Source of the DNA: Microvirga makkahensis
Lineage (GTDB): Bacteria; Pseudomonadota; Alphaproteobacteria; Rhizobiales; Beijerinckiaceae
NCBI RefSeq assembly: GCF_009830105.1
Contig: NZ_WURB01000003.1
Coordinates: 186,001-250,000, forward strand
Reading direction: 5' to 3'
Length of the DNA: 64,000 bases
Of this stretch, positions 50,002 to 60,290 are shown in pieces (positions within the stretch are counted from its first letter, which is position 1; every line of letters starts with the position of its first letter). A program made the position numbers and the translations under genes. A model generated the notes under the pieces. It ran no database searches, was not told the DNA's origin, and worked only from the letters and a program-made list of their open reading frames with translations.

Positions 50002-51036
50002 TCAGGCCTCATGCCCGACCGGATCATGCTCCAGCATGCCCCGGATTGTCTTCATCAATTCGAAATGCGCCATGTCGTAGGCTACGTCGATGGCACTGGC
50101 GAACCCCAGATCGTCCGTGCCGCCGTGGCTCTTCACGACCACTCCTTCGAGGCCTAGGAAGAGACCGCCGTTGACCTTGCGCGGGTCCATCTTGTCCCTG
50201 AGAGCATCAAAGGCCTGCTTCGCGAACAGATAGCCGATCTTGGCCATCAGCGTACGGCTCATAGCAGAACGCAGGTACTGGCCGATCTGCTTGGCCGTCC
50301 CCTCTGCGGTCTTGAGGGCGATGTTCCCCGTGAATCCTTCCGTCACGACGACGTCTACGGTTCCCTTGCCGATATCGTCTCCCTCCACGAAACCGCGATA
50401 TTCCAGATAAGGAGCATCCCGCTCCCTGAGAATACGCCCGGCTTCCTTAACGGCCTCGATTCCCTTGATCTCCTCGGTGCCCACGTTGAGCAGGCCCACG
50501 GTCGGACGCTCCAGGTCGAACACGATGCGCGCCATCGCCGCGCCCATGATAGCCATGTCCACCAGATGCCCCGCATCCGCTCCGATGGTCGCCCCCACGT
50601 CGAGGACGATGCTCTCGCCCCGCATGGTCGGCCACATGGCCGCGATTGCCGGGCGTTCGATATGGGCCATGGTCTTCAGGCAGATCTTGGCAGTCGCCAT
50701 GAGAGCGCCGGTATTCCCGGCGGAGACGCAGGCATCCGCTTCGCCGTCCCGGACCGCTTGAACCGCCTTCCACATGGACGACTTGCCGCGACCCATCCGG
50801 ATCGCCTGGCTCGGCTTCTCGTCCATCGCGATGGAGATTTCGGTATGGCGCAGTTCGCTTGCCGCCTTCAGCTTGGGATGAGCATCGAGCAGAGGTGCGA
50901 TCACCGCTTCGTTGCCGAATATGAGAAATCGGATATCGGGATGCCGTTCCAGGGCCAGGGCCGCACCAGGGATGACGATCGACGGGCCATGGTCCCCCCC
51001 CATCGCATCGAGCGAAATACGCACTGGCTTCGACAT
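50002..51036 (-). CDS. plsX: Phosphate acyltransferase PlsX
   Basis: PlsX makes acyl-phosphate from acyl-ACP for phosphatidic acid synthesis. The 344-residue protein has [20 protein letters not shown] (about 6-24), [13 protein letters not shown] near 105 and [17 protein letters not shown] near 230. It is followed directly by fabH, the usual pair. Confidence 0.96.
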   Translation of the reverse strand: MSKPVRISLDAMGGDHGPSIVIPGAALALERHPDIRFLIFGNEAVIAPLLDAHPKLKAASELRHTEISIAMDEKPSQAIRMGRGKSSMWKAVQAVRDGEADACVSAGNTGALMATAKICLKTMAHIERPAIAAMWPTMRGESIVLDVGATIGADAGHLVDMAIMGAAMARIVFDLERPTVGLLNVGTEEIKGIEAVKEAGRILRERDAPYLEYRGFVEGDDIGKGTVDVVVTEGFTGNIALKTAEGTAKQIGQYLRSAMSRTLMAKIGYLFAKQAFDALRDKMDPRKVNGGLFLGLEGVVVKSHGGTDDLGFASAIDVAYDMAHFELMKTIRGMLEHDPVGHEA

Positions 51037-51173
51037 GACCGCTTATTCTTTCTTTGGGCTTGGACAGGAGGCGGAAAATACCGGTTTGCGATGGCATCGC
51101 AACCGAAATTCTGTAGCTTTCTCTCATTGCGCGGGAGCCGGGATCTCCCCCCTAGGCGCTTACTCGGAAGGCC

Positions 51174-51689
51174 TTATTTGTCCGTCTTGAGCTTGCCCAG
51201 GGCGGCAAACGGCGAGTCCTTGTCGTCTCCAGGATCGCGATAGCTGAAATCCACGCCGGGCTTACGCGGGTAAGGGTCCAGCCCCAAGGCCAGGAACTCG
51301 GCGGTGAGCGCTCCCAGATCGATCTGGCCGTTGACGATCTCATCCGGCGGCTCGTACTCGTTGATATCCGTCGGCGGTTCCGCCGGCATCCCGGAGGGTT
51401 CCGCAAAATCTACCTCGACCTCTTCCTCGATATCGGAATCGAACGAATCGAGGGTCACGACGCAGACCTGCGTGATGGAAGCCTTCACCAGACCCGCCAC
51501 ATGGATGCCCTTGGCGGTACTGGTAAGCTTGAAGTCGCCCGAAAGGGCCTGGATGCGGGGAAGGCCGAAATCCTTCGCCAGAGCATCCCGTTCTTCGGAA
51601 CTCGCCACCACATGGACCTCCTGCCCGCGCGGCGGGATATTCATGACGTCCACGAGGCGCGACAGGGGACCTACGGTTTCAGGGGTCAT
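51174..51689 (-). CDS. YceD family (DUF177) protein
   Basis: The family is linked to 23S rRNA and ribosome large-subunit biogenesis in other bacteria. The 171-residue protein has GLVKASITQVCVVTLDSFDSDIEEEVEVDF (positions about 65-95), the core of the domain, and an acidic C-terminal half. It lies between plsX and the bc1 chaperone gene, whose stop it overlaps by four bases. rpmF, its partner in many genera, is not next to it here. Confidence 0.88.
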   Translation of the reverse strand: MTPETVGPLSRLVDVMNIPPRGQEVHVVASSEERDALAKDFGLPRIQALSGDFKLTSTAKGIHVAGLVKASITQVCVVTLDSFDSDIEEEVEVDFAEPSGMPAEPPTDINEYEPPDEIVNGQIDLGALTAEFLALGLDPYPRKPGVDFSYRDPGDDKDSPFAALGKLKTDK

Positions 51690-52231
51690 CGGTTTCCCTC
51701 CTCTGTGAATGCCTCGGGCGCCGGGAAAGCAGGCCCGGATTCGAGTAACACGTCCAGCGTGACGCCTTTAAGGCCTTTGTCCGCTGCCAAGGCATAACGC
51801 GCGAGCATCATGGCGGGTGCATCGCTCCCCAGCGCGTTCCGGCCCAGGGCCTCCGCAAGCTCGGCCACGTCCGCGGACGTGAGGGCCGGGTCATAGGCCT
51901 GGGCCCGGCCATAGAAAGCCGCGGCCACCTTTTTCATCCGCTTGGGCACGACCGTGTCGCCCACCCCCATCTCCCGCAAGGAGGCATCCATGTCGCGGAA
52001 GAAGGCGTCGGTCAGATCCTTGGCGACCTCGTCGGCAGGAGGCGGAAGCTCCCGCAGGGTTCTTAAAGAAAGGACCATGTGCAGAGAGAGGGATTCGAAG
52101 CGTCCCTCTAGGCTGTCCGGGATGCCGAGTGCCGCGTAGAGCCCTGGCCGGCGTGAGGCATCGGCGATTCTCGCATAAAGAGTCGCGATGGCCATGCGCC
52201 GGGGATTCCTGCGGAAGAGACTGAATATCAC
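51686..52231 (-). CDS. Ubiquinol-cytochrome c chaperone family protein
   Basis: The family corresponds to mitochondrial Cbp3, an assembly factor for cytochrome b. From GTG 52231, with GGAAGG nine bases upstream, the protein has 181 residues with IATLYARIADASRRPGLYAALGIPDSLEGRFESLSLHMVLSLRTL (positions about 14-58) and DLTDAFFRDMDASLREMGVGDTVVPKRMKKVAAAFYGRA (about 74-112). An ATG at 52291 would add 20 unlikely residues. Confidence 0.9.
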   Translation of the reverse strand: MIFSLFRRNPRRMAIATLYARIADASRRPGLYAALGIPDSLEGRFESLSLHMVLSLRTLRELPPPADEVAKDLTDAFFRDMDASLREMGVGDTVVPKRMKKVAAAFYGRAQAYDPALTSADVAELAEALGRNALGSDAPAMMLARYALAADKGLKGVTLDVLLESGPAFPAPEAFTEEGNR

Positions 52232-52334
52232 AGCCTTTGCCCTTCCAAGCTTGTCAAAATCGAAACCTCGGGTTACGCCATCACGATCCACAGGCGCAAG
52301 CTCATCTGCGCCGCATTCCTGGAAGAACCGTACG

Positions 52335-52790
52335 ATGCGTCGATATCATACCCTTTTGGTACGCTTGGCTACTGCGACTTTCCTGGCCACCTCCGTTGCC
52401 GCCTGCACCATGGGCGAGGAGTTCGCCCGCGGGTACCAGTTGGACGAGAACGCCGTGAACCAGGTGAAGAAGGGCATGAACGCCGAGCAGGTACTCCAGA
52501 TCCTCGGCACTCCTTCGACCGTGTCTACGGTCGGCAACAGAAGCTGGTACTACATCAGCCAGCGGTCTCGCCGCACGTTCCAGTTTCTGGGCGAGCAGGT
52601 GGTGGATCAGCGGGTCACCGCCGTCTACTTCGACAAGAACCTGCGCGTCGAGCGCGTCGGGGTCTATGGCATCCAGGACGGAAAGGTGTTCGACTTCATC
52701 AGCCGCACCACCCCGAGCGGCGGCGAGGAGACGAGCTTCCTCGGACAGCTTCTCAAGGGCACGAACAACTTCAATCCGTTCGGCGCCTAA
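52335..52790 (+). CDS. bamE: Outer membrane protein assembly factor BamE
   Basis: BamE is a lipoprotein of the BAM complex. ATG 52335 gives 151 residues with a lipoprotein signal ending LATSVAAC (Cys near residue 24). The SmpA/OmlA domain shows VKKGMNAEQVLQILGTPST near 43-61, SWYYISQ and VTAVYFDKNLRVERVG. It is divergent from the bc1 chaperone gene and followed by an intrinsic terminator. Confidence 0.93.
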   Translation: MRRYHTLLVRLATATFLATSVAACTMGEEFARGYQLDENAVNQVKKGMNAEQVLQILGTPSTVSTVGNRSWYYISQRSRRTFQFLGEQVVDQRVTAVYFDKNLRVERVGVYGIQDGKVFDFISRTTPSGGEETSFLGQLLKGTNNFNPFGA

Positions 52791-52812
52791 GATCTGTTTC
52801 TCAGTTTCCACG

Positions 52813-52846
52813 AAAAGGCCGGGCCCCGTCCCGGCCTTTTCTTTTT
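52813..52846 (+). terminator. Intrinsic terminator after bamE
   Basis: AAAAGGCCGGG and CCCGGCCTTTT form an eleven-base stem around six bases, followed by CTTTTTCTTT. It lies 22 bases after the bamE stop. Confidence 0.85.
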
Positions 52847-52863
52847 CTTTGTGGGAAGGCCGA

Positions 52864-52891
52864 CAAAAAACCCGCGGCCTGCGCCGCGGGT
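52864..52891 (-). terminator. Intrinsic terminator after hppA
   Basis: On the minus strand ACCCGCGGC pairs with GCCGCGGGT around a four-base loop, followed by TTTTTT. It is 25 bases past the hppA stop. Confidence 0.8.
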
Positions 52892-52915
52892 CCGGAGGCT
52901 TGGTTTCGGTTTGCG

Positions 52916-55039
52916 TTACGAATGAGCCAGGATCGCCAACAGCATCAGCGCGATGATGTTGGTGATCTTGATCGCCGGGTTTACGGCAGGACCCGCAGTG
53001 TCCTTGTAGGGATCGCCGACGGTATCGCCCGTCACTGAAGCCTTGTGCGCCTCGGATCCCTTATGGTGCGTCGTGCCGGAGGCATCGGTGAACCCATCCT
53101 CGAAGGACTTCTTCGCGTTGTCCCAGGCGCCGCCGCCAGAGGTCATCGAGATCGCCACGAAGAGGCCCGTCACGATGACGCCGAGCAACATCGCGCCCAC
53201 GGCCGAGAAGGCCTGAGACTTCCCGGCTACCCAGTAGATCACGAAGTAGGTCACGATCGGCGCCAGCACCGGCAGAAGGGACGGTACGATCATTTCCTTG
53301 ATCGCCGCGCGGGTGAGCATGTCCACCGCGCGCCCGTAATCGGGCCGGTCCGTGCCGGCCATGATGCCGGGCTTCTCGCGGAACTGGCGGCGCACCTCCT
53401 CCACAACGGAGCCCGCCGCGCGACCCACGGCCGTCATGGCGATTCCCCCGAACAGGAACGGAATGAGACCGCCGAACAGCAGACCCACCACCACATAGGG
53501 ATTCGTGAGCGAGAAATCGGGAGCCACACCCTGGAAGTAGGGATACTGCGCCGCGTTCTGGGTGAAGTAGTTGAGGTCCGACGTATAGGCCGCGAAGAGC
53601 ACGAGAGCGCCCAGGCCCGCGGAACCGATGGCGTAACCCTTCGTCACCGCCTTGGTGGTGTTGCCCACGGCGTCGAGCGCATCCGTCGATTTGCGCACCT
53701 CCTTCGGCAGACCGGCCATTTCGGCGATGCCGCCCGCGTTGTCCGTCACCGGACCGAAGGCATCGAGAGCCACGATCATGCCGGCGAGCGCCAGCATGGC
53801 CGTCACAGCGATCGCGATGCCGAAGAGGCCGGCGAGGGTGAACGCCACGATGATACCCGCGATGATCACGATGGTCGGCAGCGCCGTCGATTCCAGCGAG
53901 ACCGCAAGGCCCTGGATCACGTTGGTGCCATGCCCCGTCACGGAAGACTGGGCGATGGAGCGCACGGGGCGGAAGCCGACGCCGGTATAGTATTCGGTGA
54001 TCACCACAATGAGGGCCGTCACTGCCAGTCCGATGATCGCGCACCAGAACAGGCTCAGTCCCGTATAATCGGTGCCCACGACGGGACCGAAGCCGATCAT
54101 CTGCCAAGTCACCAGACCGATCGCGATGGCGGAGAGAATGCCTGTTGCGATGAGCCCCTTGTAGAGCGCGCCCATGATGGACTCGTTCTGACCGAGTTTC
54201 ACGAAGAAGGTGCCGATGATCGACGTGACGATGCAGGCCGCGCCGATGGCGAGGGGGTACATGAGCATCGTATCGAGGATCCCCTGCCCCGCGAAGAAGA
54301 TCGCCGCGAGCACCATGGTAGCGACCACGGTCACCGCATAGGTCTCGAACAGGTCGGCCGCCATGCCGGCGCAATCGCCGACGTTGTCGCCCACGTTGTC
54401 GGCGATGGTGGCGGGGTTGCGCGGATCGTCCTCGGGAATGCCCGCCTCCACCTTGCCCACAAGGTCGCCGCCGACGTCGGCTCCCTTGGTGAAGATGCCT
54501 CCGCCCAGGCGGGCGAAGATTGAGATCAGCGAAGCGCCGAAACCGAGCGCCACGAGGCTGTCGATGACCACGCGGTCCGCAGGGTTCAGCCCGCCGATCC
54601 GCGTGAGATAGCCGTAGTAGAGCGCCACGCCCAGGAGCGCGAGGCCAGCCACCAGCATTCCGGTGACGGCGCCCGCCTTGAAGGCGACATCGAGACCGCC
54701 GCCGAGGGATTGCGTGGCGGCCTGCGCGGTGCGGACATTGGCCCGGACGGAGACGTTCATGCCGATGAAGCCGGCCGCTCCCGACAGGATCGCGCCGATG
54801 GCGAAGCCGATCGCGACGCGGATGCCGAGGAGATAGGCGATGATGGCGAACAGCACCACGCCCACGATGGAGATCGTCGTATATTGCCTGCGGAGATAGG
54901 CTTTCGCGCCTTCGGCGACCGCGCCAGCGATTTCCTGCATGCGCTGAGAACCGGCGTCGCGCTTCATCACGTCGCTGATGGCCCATAGGCCATACGCAAT
55001 CGAGAGAAGCCCGCCCAGAATAATAAGGGTGAGTGCCAT
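52916..55039 (-). CDS. hppA: K+-insensitive proton-pumping pyrophosphatase
   Basis: This inner-membrane enzyme couples PPi hydrolysis to proton export. The approximately 707-residue protein has about 16 helices, the catalytic loop [15 protein letters not shown] near 180, [19 protein letters not shown] near 215, and the C-terminal [21 protein letters not shown] near 460 has Lys rather than Ala, the mark of K+-independent enzymes. Two ATG codons (55042 and 55039) are possible; the second has better spacing to AAGGA. Confidence 0.95.
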   Translation of the reverse strand: MALTLIILGGLLSIAYGLWAISDVMKRDAGSQRMQEIAGAVAEGAKAYLRRQYTTISIVGVVLFAIIAYLLGIRVAIGFAIGAILSGAAGFIGMNVSVRANVRTAQAATQSLGGGLDVAFKAGAVTGMLVAGLALLGVALYYGYLTRIGGLNPADRVVIDSLVALGFGASLISIFARLGGGIFTKGADVGGDLVGKVEAGIPEDDPRNPATIADNVGDNVGDCAGMAADLFETYAVTVVATMVLAAIFFAGQGILDTMLMYPLAIGAACIVTSIIGTFFVKLGQNESIMGALYKGLIATGILSAIAIGLVTWQMIGFGPVVGTDYTGLSLFWCAIIGLAVTALIVVITEYYTGVGFRPVRSIAQSSVTGHGTNVIQGLAVSLESTALPTIVIIAGIIVAFTLAGLFGIAIAVTAMLALAGMIVALDAFGPVTDNAGGIAEMAGLPKEVRKSTDALDAVGNTTKAVTKGYAIGSAGLGALVLFAAYTSDLNYFTQNAAQYPYFQGVAPDFSLTNPYVVVGLLFGGLIPFLFGGIAMTAVGRAAGSVVEEVRRQFREKPGIMAGTDRPDYGRAVDMLTRAAIKEMIVPSLLPVLAPIVTYFVIYWVAGKSQAFSAVGAMLLGVIVTGLFVAISMTSGGGAWDNAKKSFEDGFTDASGTTHHKGSEAHKASVTGDTVGDPYKDTAGPAVNPAIKITNIIALMLLAILAHS

Positions 55040-55198
55040 CATGCCATCCTTGTTATGGGAAAGCAGAAAGCCGCTCTTCAAGGCCTGAACTTTGGCCTTG
55101 AACGGCCTCCACCCCCAGCGAACATTATATTTGGTGGCAAAAAACTAGGCCGTTCGCAACGATACTTCCCGCCCAACTCACAGGAAGCCCTTTAGACT

Positions 55199-56398
55199 TT
55201 ATGCGGGTACCGTCGCTCGTGCCCTCTGCTGCCAAGCTAAGAGAAGTAGCGCGATGACAACCGGTGGGAAGACCAGCCAGTTCACGGTCTCCCAGCCGCC
55301 CGCGTTCAGGAGCTTACCCGAGGAGAAGGAAGCGATGGCGACGGAGCCGAAGACCAGGAAGTCGTTGGCGGCCTGAACCTTGGTCCGCTCCTCGGGACGA
55401 TAGCAGTCGGTGACCATGGCGGTGGCGCCGATAAAGCCGAAGTTCCAGCCGATGCCCAGCAGGATGAGCGTTGCCCAGAAATGGGTGATGTCGATGCCGG
55501 ACAGGCCGATGATCGAGGAGACCGCGATCAGGGCCAGGCCGGCGGCTGTTACCCGCTCCTTGCCGAACCGGGAAATCAGGCGTCCGGTGAAGAAACTGGG
55601 ACCGAACATGGCCAGGATATGCCACTGAATGCCGAGGGCCGCTGCCTCGATGGGAAGGCCGCACCCAACCATGGCCATGGGTGCGGCGGTCATGAGAAAG
55701 CTCATGAGGGCATAGGAGACGAGACCCGCAACGGCCGCCACGATGAAACGGGGCTGCCGGACGATGTGTCTCAGTGGCCTGCCACCGGCCTTGGGGGCGA
55801 CGCTGACCGGCACGGGCTTCAAGAAGGAGACGGCCGCCATGGACATCAGGGCCAGCGCCGCCTGCCCAAGGAAAGCACCGGAGAATGGCGCAGTCTGAAC
55901 CGCGTCACGGAGCCAGATCACCGTCTGGGGCCCCAGCACTCCGGCCACGAGTCCTCCGGTCATCACCCAGGCAATCGCCCGGGGTTTGAAGGTCTCCGAG
56001 GCTGCATCGGTCGCGGCGAAGCGGTAGCTCTGGTTGAACGAGCCATACATACCGATGATCGTGGTGCCGAGGCAGAAGAGCATAAAGCTGAAGGAGGCGA
56101 TACCGAACGCCGCAAGACATCCCCCGAACAGACCGATCCCGGCGCCCACGATATAGCCGATGCGCCGCCCCGCCCGCCGCATCAGGATGGCGGCGGGAAT
56201 GGTGCCGAGGGCAAGGCCGAGATTGAGGAGGCTCACGGGGAGCGTTGCCAGTTCCTTGTTTTCCGCGAGATTCTGCCCCACGAGGCCGCCGAGCGACACC
56301 ACGATGGCTGGGCTCGAGCCGCCAAGCGCCTGGGCGCAGGCCAGCACGAGCGCGTTGCGTTTGGCGAGACCGTCAGAAGTGTGAGAATGAACCTGCAT
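55199..56398 (-). CDS. MFS transporter
   Basis: The substrate is unknown. From ATG 56398 the protein has 399 residues and about 12 hydrophobic helices, with the MFS loop RRAGRRIGYIVGAG near 75 and RFGKERVTAAGL near 280. Its start overlaps the thiL stop by about 26 bases, so it is likely co-translated. It has no close tie to thiamine in sequence; the overlap alone does not prove a common function. Confidence 0.85.
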   Translation of the reverse strand: MQVHSHTSDGLAKRNALVLACAQALGGSSPAIVVSLGGLVGQNLAENKELATLPVSLLNLGLALGTIPAAILMRRAGRRIGYIVGAGIGLFGGCLAAFGIASFSFMLFCLGTTIIGMYGSFNQSYRFAATDAASETFKPRAIAWVMTGGLVAGVLGPQTVIWLRDAVQTAPFSGAFLGQAALALMSMAAVSFLKPVPVSVAPKAGGRPLRHIVRQPRFIVAAVAGLVSYALMSFLMTAAPMAMVGCGLPIEAAALGIQWHILAMFGPSFFTGRLISRFGKERVTAAGLALIAVSSIIGLSGIDITHFWATLILLGIGWNFGFIGATAMVTDCYRPEERTKVQAANDFLVFGSVAIASFSSGKLLNAGGWETVNWLVFPPVVIALLLLAWQQRARATVPA

Positions 56399-57362
56399 CG
56401 TAGTGTCTTTCAGTACCGTTGATCCGAAAGACCGGGGTCTCATGCCCTGCAACGACTCGGCCTATGGCGGACACCATGATGCCCACGCTATCGGCCTCTT
56501 TCCTGAAGCTGTCGAGCTTCTTTTCGGGAACCGTGCAGAGAATCTCGTAATCGTCCCCGCCCGTCACGGCGAGATCGAACAGGCTGGAATCTGCCTCGAT
56601 GGCTTTGCGCACGGCGGCCGAGAACGGCACCTTTGCCGCTTCGACCGAGGCCGAAACTCCACTCACCCGCATCATTTTGGCGAGATCTCCCGCGAGCCCG
56701 TCCGAGACGTCCATGGCGGCATGGGCATGTTCCCGGACGGCCCGTGCGAGCCGGTGGCGCGGCTGCGGGTGGAGATAGCGGTCGGCCAGATGCGCCCTCT
56801 CGCCGGACGAGAGGGCGGCCGCCCATGAGGGCGTCTTACGCAGTTTTAGACCTAAAGCGGCGTCTCCGATGGTGCCGGACACGCAGACGACATCTCCCAC
56901 GCGGGCATGGGTGCGGCGAACCATTCTCCCGGCGGGAACCTCGCCGACGGCTGTCACGGAGAGGGTGAGAGCGCCACTGGCCTTCACCGTATCGCCCCCG
57001 AGGAGCGGGCAGGAGAAATCTCGGGAGGCTACTCCGAGACCGGAGACGAAATCCGCGAGCCATTCCTCGGTCCAGGTTTCGGGAAGGGCGAGGCTGAGGA
57101 GAAAGCCCGCCGGATCCGCCCCCTTGGCGGCGAGATCCGAGACGTTCACCCCCAGGGCCTTGCGGGCGATGGACGCTGGCGAGTCTTCAGGGAGAAAATG
57201 GACCGATTCGACGAGGGCGTCCGTCGTGAGCACGAGATCGTGCCCGGGCCGGGGAGACAGGCAGGCGGCATCGTCCTTGAGACCAAGAGCGCCCTCGCCC
57301 GCGAGAGGTGCGAAGAAGCGGGCGATGAGCCCGTCTTCGCTGGCGCGCTCCCGGGAGGTCAT
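56373..57362 (-). CDS. thiL: Thiamine-monophosphate kinase
   Basis: ThiL makes thiamine pyrophosphate from thiamine monophosphate. From ATG 57362 it has about 329 residues: LKDDAACLSP near 27, TTDALVESVHF near 42, ALGVNVSDLAAKGA near 64 and AMDVSDGLAGDL near 205. An ATG further upstream adds 28 basic residues. It follows nusB directly, the typical order in alphaproteobacteria. Confidence 0.94.
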   Translation of the reverse strand: MTSRERASEDGLIARFFAPLAGEGALGLKDDAACLSPRPGHDLVLTTDALVESVHFLPEDSPASIARKALGVNVSDLAAKGADPAGFLLSLALPETWTEEWLADFVSGLGVASRDFSCPLLGGDTVKASGALTLSVTAVGEVPAGRMVRRTHARVGDVVCVSGTIGDAALGLKLRKTPSWAAALSSGERAHLADRYLHPQPRHRLARAVREHAHAAMDVSDGLAGDLAKMMRVSGVSASVEAAKVPFSAAVRKAIEADSSLFDLAVTGGDDYEILCTVPEKKLDSFRKEADSVGIMVSAIGRVVAGHETPVFRINGTERHYDAGSFSHF

Positions 57363-57390
57363 GGCGTGACGATCCCTGCCATCCGCGATC

Positions 57391-57873
57391 TTAACGCTTG
57401 CCCTGACCGGCCGCCTTCTTCTCGAGTTCGCCCGGACGAACCTCACGGGCGAGCCTGTCGAGAACGGCGTTCACGAGACCGGGCTCGTCCTCGCCGTAGA
57501 AGCCGTGGGCCACGTCCACATATTCGGTGATCACCACGCGGGCGGGAACGTCCTTGCGGAACATCAGCTCATAGCCGCCCGCGCGCAGAATGGCGCGCAG
57601 AACGGCCTCGACGCGGCGCAGAGGCCAGCCTTCGGACAAGGCCCTGTCGATCTTCACGTCGATGTCGCGCTGGTGCTGCACGACCCCGGAGATCACGTTG
57701 CGGAAGAACTCGACGTCGGACGGCTTGAACTCGATGCCTTCGACCTCCCGGCCGATCCAGAAGGCCTCGAACTCGGCGAGGGCGTCCACGACGGTCTTGC
57801 CGGAGAGATCCATCTGATAGAGAGCCTGGACGGCAGCGAGGCGAGCGGCCGAGCGCTCTGCAGGCTTCGTCAT
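57391..57873 (-). CDS. nusB: Transcription antitermination protein NusB
   Basis: NusB binds the boxA RNA with S10 in rRNA antitermination. The 160-residue all-helical protein has RLAAVQALYQMDLSG near 11-25 and ILRAGGYELMFRKDVPARVVITEYVDVAHGFYGEDEPGLVNAVLDRLA (positions about 88-138). It lies two bases from ribH. Confidence 0.95.
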   Translation of the reverse strand: MTKPAERSAARLAAVQALYQMDLSGKTVVDALAEFEAFWIGREVEGIEFKPSDVEFFRNVISGVVQHQRDIDVKIDRALSEGWPLRRVEAVLRAILRAGGYELMFRKDVPARVVITEYVDVAHGFYGEDEPGLVNAVLDRLAREVRPGELEKKAAGQGKR

Positions 57874-57875
57874 GA

Positions 57876-58364
57876 TCAGGCCTCCAGCTTCTTCTTGATG
57901 CGCAAAACGGCGAGCGCCGCTTCCACCGCACCCCCGCCCTTATTCAATTCATTCACGCTCGCCCGGGTCCAGGCCTGTTCCTCATTCTCTACAGTCAGTA
58001 TGCCGTTGGCGAGCGGGATCTTGCGGGCGACGGACAGGTCCATCAGCGCCCGGGAGCTCTCGCCTGCCACAATGTCGTAGTGGCCCGTCTCGCCGCGGAT
58101 CACGCAGCCCAGGGCCACGACGGCATCGTAGGGTTTGCCGGCCTTCTCGGCGGCGTCAAGGGCGATGGCGATGGTCGCCGGGATCTCGAGCGCGCCGTCC
58201 AGCGTCAGCACGTCCATGGTGGCCTGGGCTGCCTCGACCGCCCCCTGGACCCCGCGCAGGAGTTCGTCGGCGATGTCATCATAGAAGCGCGCCTCGACGA
58301 TCAGGATGCGGGCGCCGGGAACCGGCGGTCGGGTGATTTGCTGCTTTGCGGAATGCGAGACCAT
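57876..58364 (-). CDS. ribH: 6,7-dimethyl-8-ribityllumazine synthase
   Basis: RibH makes lumazine, the substrate of riboflavin synthase. The 162-residue protein has [20 protein letters not shown] near 19-38, LDGALEIP near 53, [28 protein letters not shown] (positions about 85-112) with the catalytic His, and [13 protein letters not shown]. The 151-base gap before it holds a perfect 12-base inverted repeat. Confidence 0.95.
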   Translation of the reverse strand: MVSHSAKQQITRPPVPGARILIVEARFYDDIADELLRGVQGAVEAAQATMDVLTLDGALEIPATIAIALDAAEKAGKPYDAVVALGCVIRGETGHYDIVAGESSRALMDLSVARKIPLANGILTVENEEQAWTRASVNELNKGGGAVEAALAVLRIKKKLEA

Positions 58365-58388
58365 AGGTGACTCTTCAACGGACTTTCA

Positions 58389-58471
58389 TGAGAATTCGCC
58401 TCTTCCTCAGAGACCTGCCGCCAAACGGTTGGCGCCGGGTTCCCTCCCCGCGCTCTATCGGCGAATTCTCA
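58389..58471 (-). promoter_or_regulatory. Inverted-repeat leader upstream of ribH
   Basis: TGAGAATTCGCC at 58389 and GGCGAATTCTCA at 58460 are perfect 12-base arms 59 bases apart. In the minus-strand RNA they would close a stem around a GC-rich interior (with GGCGCC and GGCGG hairpins), ending 24 bases before the ribH start. No conserved FMN-riboswitch boxes are visible. A regulatory leader or a small mobile repeat is possible. Confidence 0.4.
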
Positions 58472-58515
58472 GGATGAGGATGAAGGCCTGACACAGAGGG
58501 AAATGCTGGCGTTCC

Positions 58516-59151
58516 CTAACCCGCCCGGCGGGCCTCCGCAAGCCGTGCGGCGTAGCGGGCCATCAGATCGACCTCGAGGTTGAGCCTGTCGCCCTCCCTG
58601 CGCTCGCCCCAGGTGGTCACCGCGAGCGTGTGCGGGATGATGAGTACGGAGAAGACATCCCCATCCACCGAATTGACGGTCAGCGACGTGCCGTCAAGGC
58701 ATACCGAGCCCTTCTCAGCAATGAAGGGCGCAAGATCGGTCGGAGCCTTGATGACGAAGCGGGCGGTAGGCCCCCAGGGATTGTCCCCGGCGGTGATCGC
58801 CTCCCGCGCGACGATGGTGGCAAGACCGTCCACGTGGCCGGTGACGATATGGCCGCCGAGCTCGTCGCCGATCTTGAGCGAGCGTTCCAGGTTGATTCTC
58901 GTTCCGGCCTTCCATTCGCCGACCGTCGTGCGTTCGAGCGTTTCCGCCGCCGCATCCACGTCGAACCAGCAGCCGTCCTCGCGAGGACCGAACGCCACCA
59001 CGGTCAGGCACGGCCCGCCGCAGGCGATGGAGGCCCCGAGCGCGATGGTCGCGGGATCGTAGGAGGCGTGGATGCGCAGGCGTTTCAGGGTGCCCTGCGT
59101 CCCTTCCGCGGACACGACCTCGCCGACATCGGTGACGATACCCGTAAACAT
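58516..59151 (-). CDS. ribE: Riboflavin synthase, alpha chain
   Basis: This enzyme dismutates two lumazine molecules to riboflavin. The 211-residue protein has two lumazine-binding barrels: [12 protein letters not shown] (1-12) with ACGGPCLTVVAF near 44, and GGHIVTGHVDGLATI near 98 with CLDGTSLTVNSVDG near 145. Its start overlaps the ribD stop by one base. Confidence 0.95.
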   Translation of the reverse strand: MFTGIVTDVGEVVSAEGTQGTLKRLRIHASYDPATIALGASIACGGPCLTVVAFGPREDGCWFDVDAAAETLERTTVGEWKAGTRINLERSLKIGDELGGHIVTGHVDGLATIVAREAITAGDNPWGPTARFVIKAPTDLAPFIAEKGSVCLDGTSLTVNSVDGDVFSVLIIPHTLAVTTWGERREGDRLNLEVDLMARYAARLAEARRAG

Positions 59152-60290
59152 CAGGGCTTCTCCCAGAACATGAAAAGATCGGAGCCGACCTGCTCGTCGG
59201 CGTAAAGATCGAGGACGTCCATGCGGTCCTGGAGCGCGAGCCCGAGGGCGGGCACGTCGCCCTGACCGCGTGCGGAGCGCCCGGTGATGAGGATCAGCTC
59301 GTCAATGAGATCGGCCTGGGCCAGCGCATCCGCCAGCCCCGGACCGCCCTCGCAGAACACGCGGGTGAGGCCGCGCGTGCCGAGGAGGGCCAGAGCCTCC
59401 TGGAGCGACACCTGCCCTCCCTCAACCGAGACCCGCAGCACCTCCACTCCCTGCGCGGCCAGCGCCCGCTCCGCCTCGACGGGCGCGGCGACCGTGGTGA
59501 CGATCCAGGTCGGGATCTCGCTGGCTCCTGCGACGATGCGAGCCGTCACGGGAGTCCGCAGGTGCGAGTCGAGCACGATGCGAATGGGCGAGCGGCTCTC
59601 GAGACCGGGCAGGCGCACATTGAGCAGCGGATCGTCTGCCAGAACGGTTCCCACGCCGACCATGACGGCGTCCGCATGAGCCCGCATGAGGTGCACTTTC
59701 CCGTTGGCGATCTCGCCCGTGATCATCAGGCGCGGTCCCTGGCGCGATCCCGCCAGCCCTTCCGTCGTGCGGGCGAGCTTCACCGTGACGGCGGGCCGCC
59801 CCTTCGTGACGCGGGTGATGTGCCCGCGATGGGCCCGGCGGGCCAGAGGCTCCAGGCAACCTGCCACCACCTCGATTCCGGCGGCCCGCAGGCGGGCGTA
59901 ACCGAGCCCGGCGACCCGGGAATCCGGGTCCCCGATCGCCGAAACCACGCGGCCGATGCCCGCCTCCACCACCGCATCCGCACAGGGCGGCGTTCTGCCG
60001 TGGTGGGAGCACGGCTCCAGGGAAACGTAGAGAGTCGCGCCCTTCGCCCGTTCACCCGCTGCGGCGAGCGCCACACGCTCGGCGTGCGGGCGGCCGCCCG
60101 GCTGAGTGACCCCTTGCGCGATGATGACGGGAGCGCCGCCGCTCTCGTCTACGACGACCGAGCCCACCGAGGGATTGGGCCAGGTTCGGCCGAGGTTGCG
60201 CTCGCCGAGCGCGATGGCAAGGCGCATCAGGCGCTCGTCCCGGCCGTTTCTCGCGGAGGCCCGATCCTGTACGCTGGTGGAACTCATCAC
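59151..60290 (-). CDS. ribD: Bifunctional riboflavin deaminase-reductase RibD
   Basis: RibD performs the second and third steps of riboflavin synthesis. The 379-residue protein has a deaminase domain with zinc ligands His69 and catalytic Glu71 (PHAERVALA), Cys94 ([12 protein letters not shown]) and Cys103, and a reductase domain from about 155 ([13 protein letters not shown]; later [12 protein letters not shown]). Its start overlaps the nrdR stop by four bases. Confidence 0.95.
   Translation of the reverse strand: MMSSTSVQDRASARNGRDERLMRLAIALGERNLGRTWPNPSVGSVVVDESGGAPVIIAQGVTQPGGRPHAERVALAAAGERAKGATLYVSLEPCSHHGRTPPCADAVVEAGIGRVVSAIGDPDSRVAGLGYARLRAAGIEVVAGCLEPLARRAHRGHITRVTKGRPAVTVKLARTTEGLAGSRQGPRLMITGEIANGKVHLMRAHADAVMVGVGTVLADDPLLNVRLPGLESRSPIRIVLDSHLRTPVTARIVAGASEIPTWIVTTVAAPVEAERALAAQGVEVLRVSVEGGQVSLQEALALLGTRGLTRVFCEGGPGLADALAQADLIDELILITGRSARGQGDVPALGLALQDRMDVLDLYADEQVGSDLFMFWEKP

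Noticed and set aside
53061..54986. A 641-codon minus-strand frame inside hppA
   Set aside because: It is a shifted frame of hppA, Arg- and His-rich, without a family.
58365..58515. FMN riboswitch before ribH
   Set aside because: The conserved boxes of the FMN element are not present, although a strong inverted repeat is.
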